This document shows positions 11,801 to 24,700 of a DNA stretch of 64,000 bases, piece by piece. The notes beneath the pieces are model-generated. The model did not search any database and had not been told where the DNA came from. It saw only the letters and a program-made list of their open reading frames with translations. This DNA comes from Shinisaurus crocodilurus (lineage: Eukaryota; Chordata; Lepidosauria; Squamata; Shinisauridae): contig CM037885.1 in NCBI GenBank assembly GCA_021292165.1, positions 8,923,042 through 8,987,041 on the forward strand, in the 5' to 3' direction. The position numbers and the translations under genes are program-made. The stretch's first letter is position 1, and each line of letters opens with the position of its first letter.

Positions 11801-14800
11801 CCTGGAACCCTGGAGACGTGCTGGACTGCAACTCCTAGTCAGCGTGGCCAACGGGACCTGGAATGGCCTAACAGGGGCCCATCAATTGCTCGTGGTCTAC
11901 ATGGGAGTGTTACCTGCACAAGCCTCCATTGCAACGTGGTGAGGTTGAGCAGCCAGAAATCACTGGCCACACCTTCTGCGGTCAGCCCACCAAGCAAATA
12001 CATCGCTTTGCAGGAGGAAATGTAGGCGGCTGCATGGAAGTACCGGGGATTGGGCCCTGGCCCTCTGTCCTCTGTCCCTGCCAGCATCTGAGTCCAGCGG
12101 CGCTCAGCGATGGAGTATCTGTGGAGAGACAGAGCCCTCTACTGTCACAATGGGAAAGGCCGTGGGTGTCCAGGGAAGTACTCTCAGGCAGGGTGGGCGA
12201 GGGTCACTTACCTGTATACATTACCCAGCATTCCTTCTCGCAGCGACATGCCCCCAAACATCCAAAGTGTGGTGTCTGGCCCTTCTACCATGGTGTGACC
12301 CAGGCGGTGAAGAAACCGGCTGGCTGTGTCCTTAGAATAGACACGCATGATCATTAGATTCAACACAGCATTCTCCTGGAGCGGGAGTCAACTCCAGGAC
12401 ATGCCTCTTGCAGGGCCTGGGCCCTTCACCAGCCATGTCTACTTCAACTAATTAGTCTGGCCACCAGCAAGACTCCAAGTCCAGAAGACAACCTGGTTAG
12501 AAGCCCTGAGCTTGTTCTCGGAGCCCAAACCATGGTGATTTTCAAGACTGGCAATACACCTTTCATTTATTTGAGAAGGACATACGTGCATCAATGATCC
12601 AACCACAAGGCTCAAAGAGTCCTCAATGCAACTAACAGATAAAATGACCATAAAATTCAATCAAGAAATGGAGAACAATTGCAGGACACTGAGATAAACA
12701 ATAGCAAAGCCACTGTAGCAATGCCCCTTGAAACAGCTACAAAGGATGGCTACCGATTATTCCCTACTGTGGCCCCAGAAGCTGGACAATCACTTTTTCA
12801 AGAAGTTTATACAAAAAGTCCACCAGAACACAGGAGGTGGAAAGTACCAGACGTTGTGCTCCATCCCTTCTCAGAAGGCACTTACAGGGGCAGGGGGTCA
12901 CTTACAGCTGTCAGCTGGGTGTCAATCAAGGTCTCCCAGATGATCTTGCCGGCATCTAGTGGGATGGAGCAGTCTGCGCCAGCAAACCGATCACTGCAGA
13001 CACACAGGCCCAGGCTCTGGGAGAAGATTCAGGGACAGGGAGCAGAGAGGATGGAAGACACAGTGAGGCATATCTGCAGCAGTATGGATTTTAGAAACTG
13101 GACTGGCTCTGCACCACCTCAGCCTTGACTTGCCAGTCAAAGGCCAACGTCAAACCATCTGAAGTTGGCTGAAGAGAACTCCTGATGCAACTGGCCCTCA
13201 CCCCCTCTAAAATACTACCCAGGTAATCTTTCTGCTTTCTTGTTTGAGCAACCAGATAAGGTTCCTACAGTGCTAATGTTCCTACCACCTAGTTTTACCC
13301 CTTCCAGAGTCTACAGTATCTACCCTTTCCTACAAGACACTCTGACCTAGTTACGTTACCTGCCCCTTTCACCACTCTGATGTATTTGGAGCTTTTATGT
13401 ACTTTCACTGATAAAAAATAGTGTACCTCAAGAATGGGAAAAGGAGTCGCTCCCTTTGGAGGTGTGCTAATATCAAATTCTATACCAAGAAAGGCTGAAT
13501 ACTGCAGTCTGCATAAATTATGCAAACATGCATGCTCGTGGCATGTTTTGTATAATTTATTCTTTTTCTGCTAGCCATAGGAAGGAAGTATGCAGGATAC
13601 TAAAGCCCCAGCCATGTTCACTCGAAACCATTTATGGAATAATCCTGTGATTCTATAAACCAAGCTCAGCCTACCTCACACCCACCCACTAGAAACTTGA
13701 TTTTAAAAACATTGAAATTGCACTATTTCAGGAAGTGGAATTGTGTGAACACATACAACCCTCCTGTATTATCATTTCTTCATGCTTTACTTGTCCTATG
13801 ACTACAGCCTAGGCCTAGAATGTAATGCCTTTCTAATTTGCTACTATTTTCTGGCACCCATGTTAGCTCCTAAACACCGGAGAAGAGCCCAATCTGGGGC
13901 TCCCCTTGTGCCATCAAGACCGTACCATTCCCCCGATCTTTCTCAAATATTCCTGCCCCTCAGACATACACACACCATCAGGCTTACCCTGTTGCAAATC
14001 CCCTGCCCGGCATGAGCAGTACAGTTGGCTGGACAGACCTGGAACTGGCAGCTGGGCCCTGTGTACCCAGCCTTGCAAATGCAGCGCCCCTCCTGGCACT
14101 CCTGGTTGGCGTGGCAGCTGGGCCGGCAGCGGTGCACCGTGTAGGTGGCATTGAAGCCGGAAGCCTCGCTGGAGTTGGCCTCGTAGTAAATGACCAGAAG
14201 GCCTGCAAGTGCGTGCAAGGAGAGAGAATCAGAGGAGGACCATTGTAGGGAAAAGGTTTTTAGCTTCAGAAAAAGAAAAGGGAATATTTTTTTTACTGGA
14301 GTGGGGTTGCTGGTGGGAAAGCCAGGAATTTACAGCAGTTTTCCAAACTGTGATCTTCCAGGGGTTATCAGGAGCTCCTCAGTGCGAAGATGAGTAATGG
14401 CAGACAAGCTTTCTTGAAAGGTAGCTTGCTTGCCATTTACCAGCCTTCCCCATAATGCACGGCCACAGGAATGCTCCAGTTCATGCAGGTCTGCAATAAT
14501 GTCCCAACAGCCTGGCCCTTCGTGAACCTTCATTGTCTCTCACTATCATGGAAGGAACGTTGCCCTTATGTCGAAGGCCCTGTAGCATCTGACTGGCCAC
14601 AGTCAGAGGCAGAATGCTGAGCTAGACGAACCATCACCGCCTGACTAGGCAAAGCAACGAAAGAAGCTCTCACCATGCATCAGAACTCTGTTCTCCCCTC
14701 CTTGTTCCTCCCTCCTACCTGATATAGCCTCCACAGTGATGGGATGGGGACGACCCTGGCCGCAGAAAGCCCCAATCAGAGTGCGATCCAACTGGATCAG

Positions 14801-17800
14801 GCCTGTGTCCAGGAAGTCGGGAAGCCCATCAAAGGCATAGACATAGTTATTCTAGGGAGAAATTGAAGGGGGACCACTTGAGTTATCGACAGTGGATCAT
14901 TTTTAAAATCAGCCCTGTTCCCATTCTGTGATGACAACGTACGCTGTAGATTTAGGTTGCAATCCTATGCTCACTTACCTGGGAGTAAGCCCCATTGAAC
15001 TCAGTGGGACTTACCTTCAAGTAAACATGCCCAGGATTGCAGTGTGAGTTGAGTCAAATCGAGTGTATTCATATGCTCCTTTCCTGCGATTACTGCACTC
15101 AAAGTGTCTTCATCACAGATAAAAGATTAGTCAGAAGGAGCAGAGAGAGGTATTTGCACAAATTGGACCTTGTTTCATTCGTGACTGGGGAGGAAAGATT
15201 GGAATCCATTAAAGAATTTGGGGGAGGGAAAGGAGGATGGCTCAAATTCTTCCATGCCATACTAATCTTTGGCACAAAACCAACATGTCAGTGTGTCTTA
15301 CCGGTGGTGAAGGATTTCATTTTCCAGTGTTCCCACACCAAATTGTTATAAGTCAGGGGTGGGGAAACTCTTTCAGCCCAAGGGCTGAATTCAATTCTGT
15401 AGATGATTTTGGGGGCCACATTCCAGTGGTGGGCAGGGACAAAGGCAAAAGGGATGGGGACAAAAATACCAGTAACTAAGCCTTAGGAGAGGCATTTCAA
15501 ACCTTTTGGACCGGAGGAAAAAACTGCACAAAAGCTGGGAAACCACGGAACAACCAGTGATCGGGCGAAAGGGGGTAGGACATGGGGAAAAAGGCATGTC
15601 CATCGAGGGACATCCACCCCCACCCCCCATGAGGGCCAGACTGAGACTTCTGGAGGACTGGATTTGGCCCCTGGACCTGACATTCCCCACCCGTTTTAAG
15701 CCAATCCCTGTAGAGTGGGAAGGAACATCAGCAGGTATGAAAGGAAGGGTATGGGGGCATGAGGAGGAGGGAAGGAAGCCCACCCGCATCCCAGGAAACT
15801 GTCTGGTTTGCAAGTCCGTAAGTAAAAATTGCCTTCATGCTTCTAGGCTGTTCTCCATAACTTGGAGGGCCAGAGGCATGATTTTAGGCAAATTATGCCA
15901 AATTTCATGCAAGATAGTAGAATCTGTGTTTGCACAGTGAAACTCTAGTCATGCCTTCTGACCCATCTCCTCCTGCCGATTCCAGACAGTACTAATTTAT
16001 GCCTTAGATTATAAGTGTCTGTCTTTGACTGGTCTCGCTTGCCTACAGAACCAGCCTGCTGGTCCCTATGTGTCTGTCCACCCCTCCGCCCCCTATGCTC
16101 ACCATACAGAGGGTGTCAGGCTGAAGAGTAAGGGTGATCGTCGGGCAGGTCTGCTCGGGCCGACAGGGTTGCATATCATCACCAGTTGACAACACCCAGA
16201 CGCAGTAAGAGAGCCCACCTGGTGCGGGGGGCCCTGCCCGTTGAGAGCTCAGCGAAGAAGAGGAAGAGAGGTTGGCGAGCAAGGAGCGCCCCACACACTC
16301 CTGGTAGCAAATCCCCTCGTTTCTGGGGGAGAAAAAACAACAGAAGACCAAGTCAGGGGTAGTACGGCCATGGCACTCCCAAAATGGATCTTCAGGAATT
16401 TTCCATGTAGGACATTATGTTTGCATCCTGCACTTACAAAAATGAAAGTCTGTTCCAAGATAGCAGAAATTCTGGGGAGACTGCATGGACGCTTTTGATT
16501 GCCTCGACCCCCACAATGTCTTTGGGTTGGTGGACACATCTGGAATTTTGATAAGAGTGTCGTGGGCACTCTCACAAAATGGCTGCCATGGCGGGGGCTT
16601 GCCCATTCATAAAATGGCTGCCATGGTTTGCATGGCCAGTCACAAAACTCTCTTTTTCCAAAACCGGTGAAACTAAAAGAAAAGTAACTTGCCCAAGAAC
16701 CTAAGTACAAGGCAAAGTTGGGGACTAGGTTCCAAAACACAAAACTACTTTTTTGAACCCAAATAAAGATGGGACTGGAGGGGACCCCTTTGCTGCGTAG
16801 CAAGCCAACTTCCTAGTTAAAGAAAAGGTTTTTAATACAAAGAAAAAATTAGGAAATAAAAATCAAGAAGGACAGGGAGCCTGGTGGCCGCCAAGACAGA
16901 TGTCCAGGGGCACCACCGTGTTGGAAATCTCAGACTTTAGAAATCAGGCAGCAAGTGCAAACAGCAACCAGCTTCTTCTTTTTTAAAGCTTTACCGACAA
17001 CTCCCTTCCCACCCTACTCAATAAACGAGGGAGGGATGGGGAAGGAAAAGCCAGCCCACCACTAGCTTCAACAGAATTCCCATTGACGACTGGCTGTCTC
17101 GGAGCTGAACAAGGCCAGAACTGGGAGAGGGTAGTTACTCCTCTAACTGTCCAGGACAAAATTCCAAAAGCAAATTTGCATAAGGCCTGCCTGCTGGAGC
17201 AAGTGGGAGGAGGAACCCATTCCAGGACGCCAGCCCCCACTGATGGAGAACAGTTCATTTGTATAAATCGTGCAAATTTGTATGTTTCCTTTATCCCACA
17301 CAACTTATTCTGGTTTTGCTAGCTGAGGAGACGGGCAAGGAGGTATGCAGGGCACAGAAGCCCTTCCCTGTCCACTGGAACTCTTATTGCTTCTGGCTTG
17401 TGAGATTCCAAAAGATTTTGAAATAAGGAACACAAGTGTTATATAGGAAGGCTGATGCAGGCAGCACCTCATTGCATGCCCAAAGTGAAAGAACAAGAAA
17501 AGATTGTGATGGATATCAGTGGTTTGCAAGGAAAAGCATAAGAATGGCCTTGCTGCAGCCTTCCCAAACCCAGCGCCCTTCAGGTGTGTTGGGCTACAAT
17601 TCCTAGGATCCCCCAGCCAGCATAGCTGCCTTGCTGTGTCAAACAGCAGCTAGTCAAGATGGTGGCTATTCCTAGCACTTGGCCTTGGCAGCTGGGATTC
17701 AGAGACAAGACGGCTTCTGAACACAGAGGTTTAATTTAGCTTTTAAGCTAAAAAGCCTTTGACACACTAGCCCTCATGAATTTGTTTAAGTAATGTAGTT

Positions 17801-18734
17801 AAGCACCACTGCAATTCAGAGGATGCCACACTAGCTGAATCAACCAGTCTCTCTCTCACCTGGGGTCCCCGTAGTAGCCAGGGGCACAGCGCTCACAGTG
17901 CAGCCCCTCAGTGGGCGGGGCACAGTAACAGGCTCCTGTGGAACCATGGCAATAGCCCATTTCCTCCAGGCCGTGCCCATTGCAGGCGCACTCCCGGCAG
18001 CCACTCTGGTTGACGGCGTTCCCGTAGCTGCCCGGCCGGCAAAGGTGGCAGCGCTCGCCATGAGTCCAGTCTGTGCAAAGAGATGCGGCGGAGCGAAAGG
18101 GTGAGAGAGAAAAGTAGGCAGGGAACTGGACCAGGGTGGGGAGGGCGGGGGCAGAAGGGCGGAAAGGACAGAGTGCTTGTCCACTCATACTGGGACTCGG
18201 GAGATCCAGGTTCTAGTCCCCACTCGGCCATGAAACTCACTGGGTGACTTTGGGCCAGTCACTGACTCTCAGCCTAACCTACCTCACAGGGTTGTTGTGA
18301 GGATAAAATGGAGGAGCAGGAGGATTATGTAAGCCGCCTTGGGTTCCTTGCAGGAAAAAAGGTGGGGTATAAATATAATAAATAAATAAATAATAAAGTA
18401 CTTTGTGCAGTGGGGGTAGGCAACCCGTTTGGGCCTGTGGGCACATTTGGCAATTTGAGAAACGGTCCTGGGCACCACCACAAAATGGCTATCATGGGAG
18501 GCGTGGAAAGTCATAAAGGACAAGTAACCTACCCAAAAGACTGAGTACAAAGCAGAGGTGGGGAATGAGCCTCAACATACATAACTCCTTTGAACCCAGT
18601 TTTCAGTGCTAACAGAAACCTATTTCACAGAAGGCAAACTCTTCTCCCCACCTCTGCTAGCAAACACTCCCCCATCTCCTTCTCTCTCCCATACACTCTC
18701 TCTCACCCAAGCTCATCACCCACAGACACTCTCT

Positions 18735-18774
<40 letters not shown>

Positions 18775-21700
18775 GCCACCTTAGTGCGCATCAAGAAAGG
18801 TGCCCGAGGGCGTGCTGGTGCCCGTGGGCACCATGTTGCCTACCTCTGCTGTGCAGCACCATACAACACCATATATACAATGCACAACAACAACCATTTT
18901 AAAAAAGCAGGAGATGGTAAAGAGATGACTCACTCTGGCACTCATCACAAACACCAGCCCCCTTGACTGTGCAGGTGCTGTGGAAGTGGCAGCCACAGTC
19001 CACGTTGCACTGCACCCCGTTGGGTGGAGGAGTGGCCCCCATGATCTCGGAGGTCCAGCCTAAATCGCACAAGCAGGTGAAGTTGGGAGCCCCGCTGCAT
19101 TCTCCATGTGCACATTCATCATAGCAGCTGCGGGGTGGGAGGGGGAGGGGGAGAGAGAGAGAGGAAGGACAGAGTAGTTAGCAAGAGGGGGCCCCACTCA
19201 AGCCAGCCTGTTTCCATGGCGACACTAACCACATACACTTCTGGGCCTAGGAGCCTGGATTCACACAAAACTTGTCCTGGGCCAACCAAAGAGATACTTT
19301 TTAGTTGATTAAGGGTGCAATCCTATGCATGTTTAGACAGGAAAAAGTCCTACAACTCCCAGCATGCTGGGAACTGTAGGGTTTTTTCTGTCTATGCATG
19401 CATAGGATTGCACCTTACCTGGTTAAAATCAATGAATCAATCCATTATATTGGGCCTATTATCAAATCCTCAAAATATAGGTATATTTTTGATATACTGA
19501 AGAAGTGTGAGAACTTACAACTGAATAAACACATGCTACCACTCTTTGTAAGTAGGAAACGCCATCTTTAACATTTTATTTTTCCTTCCCTAGTACATCA
19601 GGATCAAAAATAATGAAAAAAATAAAAATAAAACAAGCATGTCCTTAACTCTCAGCCTCACTGATTAAAATTTGCCCTCACAGATCACACTACTAACATT
19701 TTGGCTTTTCAATCTACCAATTAAAGGCGCAATCCTATGCAAGTTTAGATGGAAAAACATCCTACAATTCCCAGCATTCCCCAGCCAGCATAGGATTGCA
19801 CCCTAAATCGATTAAAGCTTGACGTGCTGTATGAAATTTAAAACTTTGTAAGATATAAACCTTGCAGGGGACTTGCGGACTGGCACGTTCAGAACATCCA
19901 CCTGCGACTAGGGAAGGAATCCGCTCACCAGCAAAGCCAAACAGCCAATAAAGACTCATTCGCCTCTCTTGAAATTCCTACACAGTAGCATAGGCTAGAA
20001 AAGTGTGCAATGCGATCGGAAACTTTCCCTCATGCTGGGAAGCCTGGAAGGAGTATTTAACCCTGAAGGGCACTTACTTTTGCCCAGGTTCCTTCCTGCA
20101 GTACCTTACCCAGGGGACTGGATAACCAGAGAAAGTGCAGCCAAACTAAAATTGGGAGTTTCAAGCAGACAGCTGCGGAACCCGTATAGACCACCTTTCC
20201 CATCACACATCCCAGTCTCTGCCTGTGTCAGGATCCGCTCCTCCAGGGTAGCGCCACAGCTCCACCTGGTGGCAACGCTACCTCCTTGCAGGAGCAAGCC
20301 CAGGGTTTGTAGTCACTTGCAGGGTGTAGCCTCCTGCTACTGGCTGCTCTCAGGCCAGCTAATGCAGCCCAGCTGGAAGCAGCTAGAAAGACCTATATAA
20401 GGGCTGCAGTTTGACTTCAACCCTCGCCACAGCAACACACACCTCTGTGTTGTCTGCAGCTGGTTCCTGCTTCCAGTGACCAACCTTGCTCTACCTTGCC
20501 TGGTGTTTGACCCGTGACTGCTCTCGACCTATGCTCCTGCCTCTGGCCCTTGCTCTGCCTGGTACGTGCTTGGACTCTGTCTGCTCTTGGACTTGTCTTC
20601 TGCCTCTGACCCTTGCCTGGACTCTGCTTGACTTGCCTTCTGCCTCTGGCCCCTGTTTGGACTCTGTTGCTCTAACCCGTGCTGGACCTTCTGCCTGTTG
20701 CCTGGACTTGCCCTCTGCCTCTGGCCTGTGTGGACTCTGTTGCCCGGAACCCGTGCCGAACCTTGGGCCTACTGCTTATCTCCGCCTCCATCTTCCCCGG
20801 CCCAGGTGTTCCAGCCCGGAACCCTTGCTGCCCACGCCCCGGACCTTACAGCCTGCTTGCCTAGAGCATGCAGCGTCCATGTTCAAGGAAGCCCCAAACC
20901 TGATAAAAACATTTTGCTTGCCCACTAGCAGGACCATTCTCTCCCTACTCACGTCTGGTTGCAATAAGCTACACCATCACCCGCATAGCCTCGGTTACAG
21001 TGACACTCAAAGGAGTCGGCTGTGTTCTTGCAGCTGGCAAAGGGATGGCAGTTGGCCAGGCCCAGGCGACACTCGTCCACATCCGGGCACTGCCCATATG
21101 ACCACTGCGCAGGATGGGTGGGAAGCAGCCCGTGAGACTCCCAGAGTGCCACCGAGCAGTTCAGGAAGGTGTTCAGGCCTGAGAAATCCCCAGAGAGGCA
21201 CCTGCAGAGGAAGTGAGGCTGACGTCATTCCCCTTACGACAGTCCCAGGGTTGCCAATGTAAGCCTTTCCTATCAAAGGCCTCTTGGCCTGGAACAACTA
21301 TATGAGAGGGAGAAATTCAACAAGTGTCACTTTTCCCATTAATGACTGTTGCAGAAATGCAGAAAACTATGTCTGCTGAATTTTTTGCTGTCATCGCAAA
21401 AACACTAACAACCCCCAAAACCAGGAGCCCCTGTTGGAAAAAAGTTGGTAAACCTTCCAGCAAGGCAAGCACGTGAGCCTGAAATCTTCAAAGAATAACT
21501 GCAAAATTACAAAGGCTAGATACCTGATTTTAATACTATCAATTTAAAGTTAAACCAGAAATTCCCAATTCTGTGCAATTTTCTCTGCATGCAGAATCGC
21601 AGATTAACGGTCCTGCTCTATATTATTTTCCTCATTGCCTGAGGCAGCCAGATCCCACAATCTCTGGACTAAAGCCAGCAGCTGGATCACAGAATCAGGA

Positions 21701-24700
21701 AGAAGAACCATCTCAAACATAGTGTTACCTGCCCAAGGTAGGGTTGTCTGAGTTGCCACACCAACCACATTCAAAGTTCTGCAGACATTCACGACAGGTG
21801 TTGAATCGGGTGCAGTCCAGGCACTGGGGCACAGAATGAACACTGGGGCAGGAGAGAAGAGAGGTCAATCGGCGGCGGCTGCAGTTTTGCACGCACAGAG
21901 TATGACACAGAATTGTGACTCTCGTTTTGCTTTAAATAGTTTTAAAATCAAGTTGCTAGCCCTCTAGATGCCTCTTCCCCCTTTTCCTTCTTTCCAGTCA
22001 ACTCTAGTCCCCGCTCAGTATTTATAGCCAGTGTAGTGGGAAGGAAGGAGTCATGGCCTGGAAAATACTATCCCACCTTGACTGTGACCCAGCTACAAAT
22101 GAGGAGAGGTAGATGAGACACCGCTGCGTACCAGTCCACAACTCTCCTGCAGGGAGTAGAATTCGAAGTGCTGGTTATGACCTATAAAGCCCTATATGGC
22201 TTGGGACCAGGCCACCTGAAAGACTGCCTTTTTCCACGTGAGCCTCCCCAGTTCTTAAGACCTTCTGGAGAGGCCCTTCTTTTGAGACCGTCACCTTCAG
22301 AGGTACGTTTGGTGGTGACCCGAGAGAAGGCGCTTTTGGTGGCTGCTCCCAGGCTGTGGAACTCCCTCTCAAGGAAGGCTAGGTTCACTCCCTCTCTGTT
22401 CTTCTGCCGGCAGGATAAGACCGCTTTATTCAAGAAGGCCTTTGGTTGTAAGTGGGTTTGTTGCGTTGGGTGCTGTTTTTGCTTTTCTATTTTTTATTCT
22501 GCAATTGTTATGTTTTTATTGTATTTTATTGAATTCTTGTATTGTTTTAATCAATTTTAATTGTGTCTGTAAGCCGCCTTGAGCACCATTTTTGGCACTC
22601 AAAATGCCAAATGAATCAATAAGTAGGAGTAGGCCTTACAGTAGCAGACCGTGAGGTAGAAAACCTTGAGTCAGGTAGAAGGAGATGCCACTGCTACCAC
22701 AAGGAGAGCTTGCTAAAGCAAGGGTGTCGAACCACTTTCAGCCAGAGGCTGAACTCAATTTCAGAGAAGTTCTTGGGGGCCGCATTCCAGTACTGGGGCT
22801 GTAGGCAAAGGGGGGGGGGCAGCAAAAATACCAAAATATACTTCCAAGTTTTAGCTGAAAACTCTTACTACCAGTAACTAAGCCTTAGGAGAGGCATTTC
22901 TCAACCTTTCAGGAAGGGGGGGGGGGATGCGCAAAAGCTGGGAAACCACCAAACAATCGATGGTTGGGGGAAAGGGGTGCAGGCCTGGGTGAAAGGGGCG
23001 TGGCCATCCGGGGAACCCCAGAGGGCCAGACTGGGAACCCAAGAGGGCAGGATATGGCCCACTGGCTTCAGGTTCTGCACCCCTCTGATAAAGATTCCTC
23101 ACATCCTTCTCATGCTAAAGTAATGCCCCCCTCTTTCAAAAGCTAAGGATGTCATCATGGCACAACCCAACACCTAATCACTAGCCATGGCCGCTTCTTT
23201 CCTTCCCCTCTCCATTCCCTTCATACAGTGCTTAATTTAGGCTGGGGCTCACCCATGTGAGCTAAGTCCTCACGAGCCTTCACTATCATCATTGGTTAAG
23301 AGTGTTGCTCCCTCAACCTGCTGTCTGATTAGAGAGGACTGTCCCCCTGAGCTTGTCCAAAATGACTTTTTGTTTTCCACTGAATAACCACAAAGGCCCC
23401 CTGGGACAGGAGCACGCAGCTTCCTCGCTCACTGAGTCTTCTCGCTGGACCATCTGCCACTCTCTCTGTATGCTCAACATACCTGTCGTACCACCCACGG
23501 CAGTCCCCATATGGGTACTTGGCCAGGTAGGCAGCAAAGAAGAAGCAGCTGCGTGTGGACTGGCACCAGGCACACTGGCTGGAGTTGGAGAGGCACTCAG
23601 AACACGTGGTGCGCCTGGGAGGAGGAGGGAAAAAACACTGTCTGTAAGACATGTTCTCTACACTACCAGAAACCTTCCCACATCTCCTGTTCCTCACGTT
23701 TCCCTGAACCAGACATCAGAAATCAGACATCCCCTCAACCCAACCTTGAACCAGAGCTCCCCATGCCAAGGCTGAGCTGGCGGTTCACAACCCAGGGCCA
23801 ATTGAAGATAAGGAAAGGCAGACAATGGCGCTTCCTCCTGTCTGGGCAAGGGCGGTCATGTGACCACTTCAAGAAGTTTCCTGGATCAGAGTCGGCTTCT
23901 TGGCCCTAGCAACCAGAAGGACTCAATGTATACTTCCAGCTTGTCCCTACCATTGCTGTGCCTTTTTTTCTCCTGCCTTTGAGGACACATTTCTCCGAGC
24001 CAATAGCTCATGGCTGCGTGGGGCATGCTGGGAGTTGTAGCCCAACAGAGCTGGAGGGCACCAGGTCAGGGAAGGCTGAGTTAGCTGGGACCTGAGCTCA
24101 AGTATGGATTGTCCTTAGCCATGATGACCTGGCTCTCATCTGGCTCATGGTGGCTCAGCTTGTCTGAGTGTGGAAAGCTAAGCAGGGTCAGGCCTGGTTA
24201 TTACTTGGATGGGAGACCCCTCCTCTAGTTTCCTGCACTGAGCAGCGGGTTGGACTCAATGGCCTTGTAGGCCCCTTCCAGCTCTATAATCTATGAATCT
24301 ATCAGCTTGAGTCCAACAGATGTTTCTTTCCATCACGGCCTGATCCCCAAACTTCCCACCACCCCGCAGCATGCACTCACTGATTGCAGAGTTTGGGACA
24401 TTCCTTGGGAGAGCGAATAGCACTGGGAAGGCGGCCTCGGCGACTGCAGAGGAAGTCCCCCTTCTTGCTGCTGTTTACTTGCCACTCACAGAATGGGTCC
24501 TGGAGCAGAGAACAAGGTGGACACGTTTAAGGGATCCCAACAGCCAGGGTTGACCCAAGAAAGCAAGTCGCTAGTAGCAGACGGGGATCATGCAGAGTCA
24601 CAAGAGAAGAGTGTCCAGTTTGCAGTGGGGACAGAGCATATACATTGCTTCTACAAAGCAAACAGCTGTTCCCAGCTTGAGGCAAGTCATTCCACATATC

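Noticed and set aside
20486..21262. 258-codon plus-strand open frame
   Set aside because: It is the longest uninterrupted frame near here but consists of a CT-rich degenerate repeat running into the antisense of MEGF8 exon 20. Its Leu/Pro/Ser/Cys-rich translation has no domain.
24176..24219. 5S rRNA gene
   Set aside because: Only the internal control region is kept and it is followed by a CR1-like tail, so it is a SINE.
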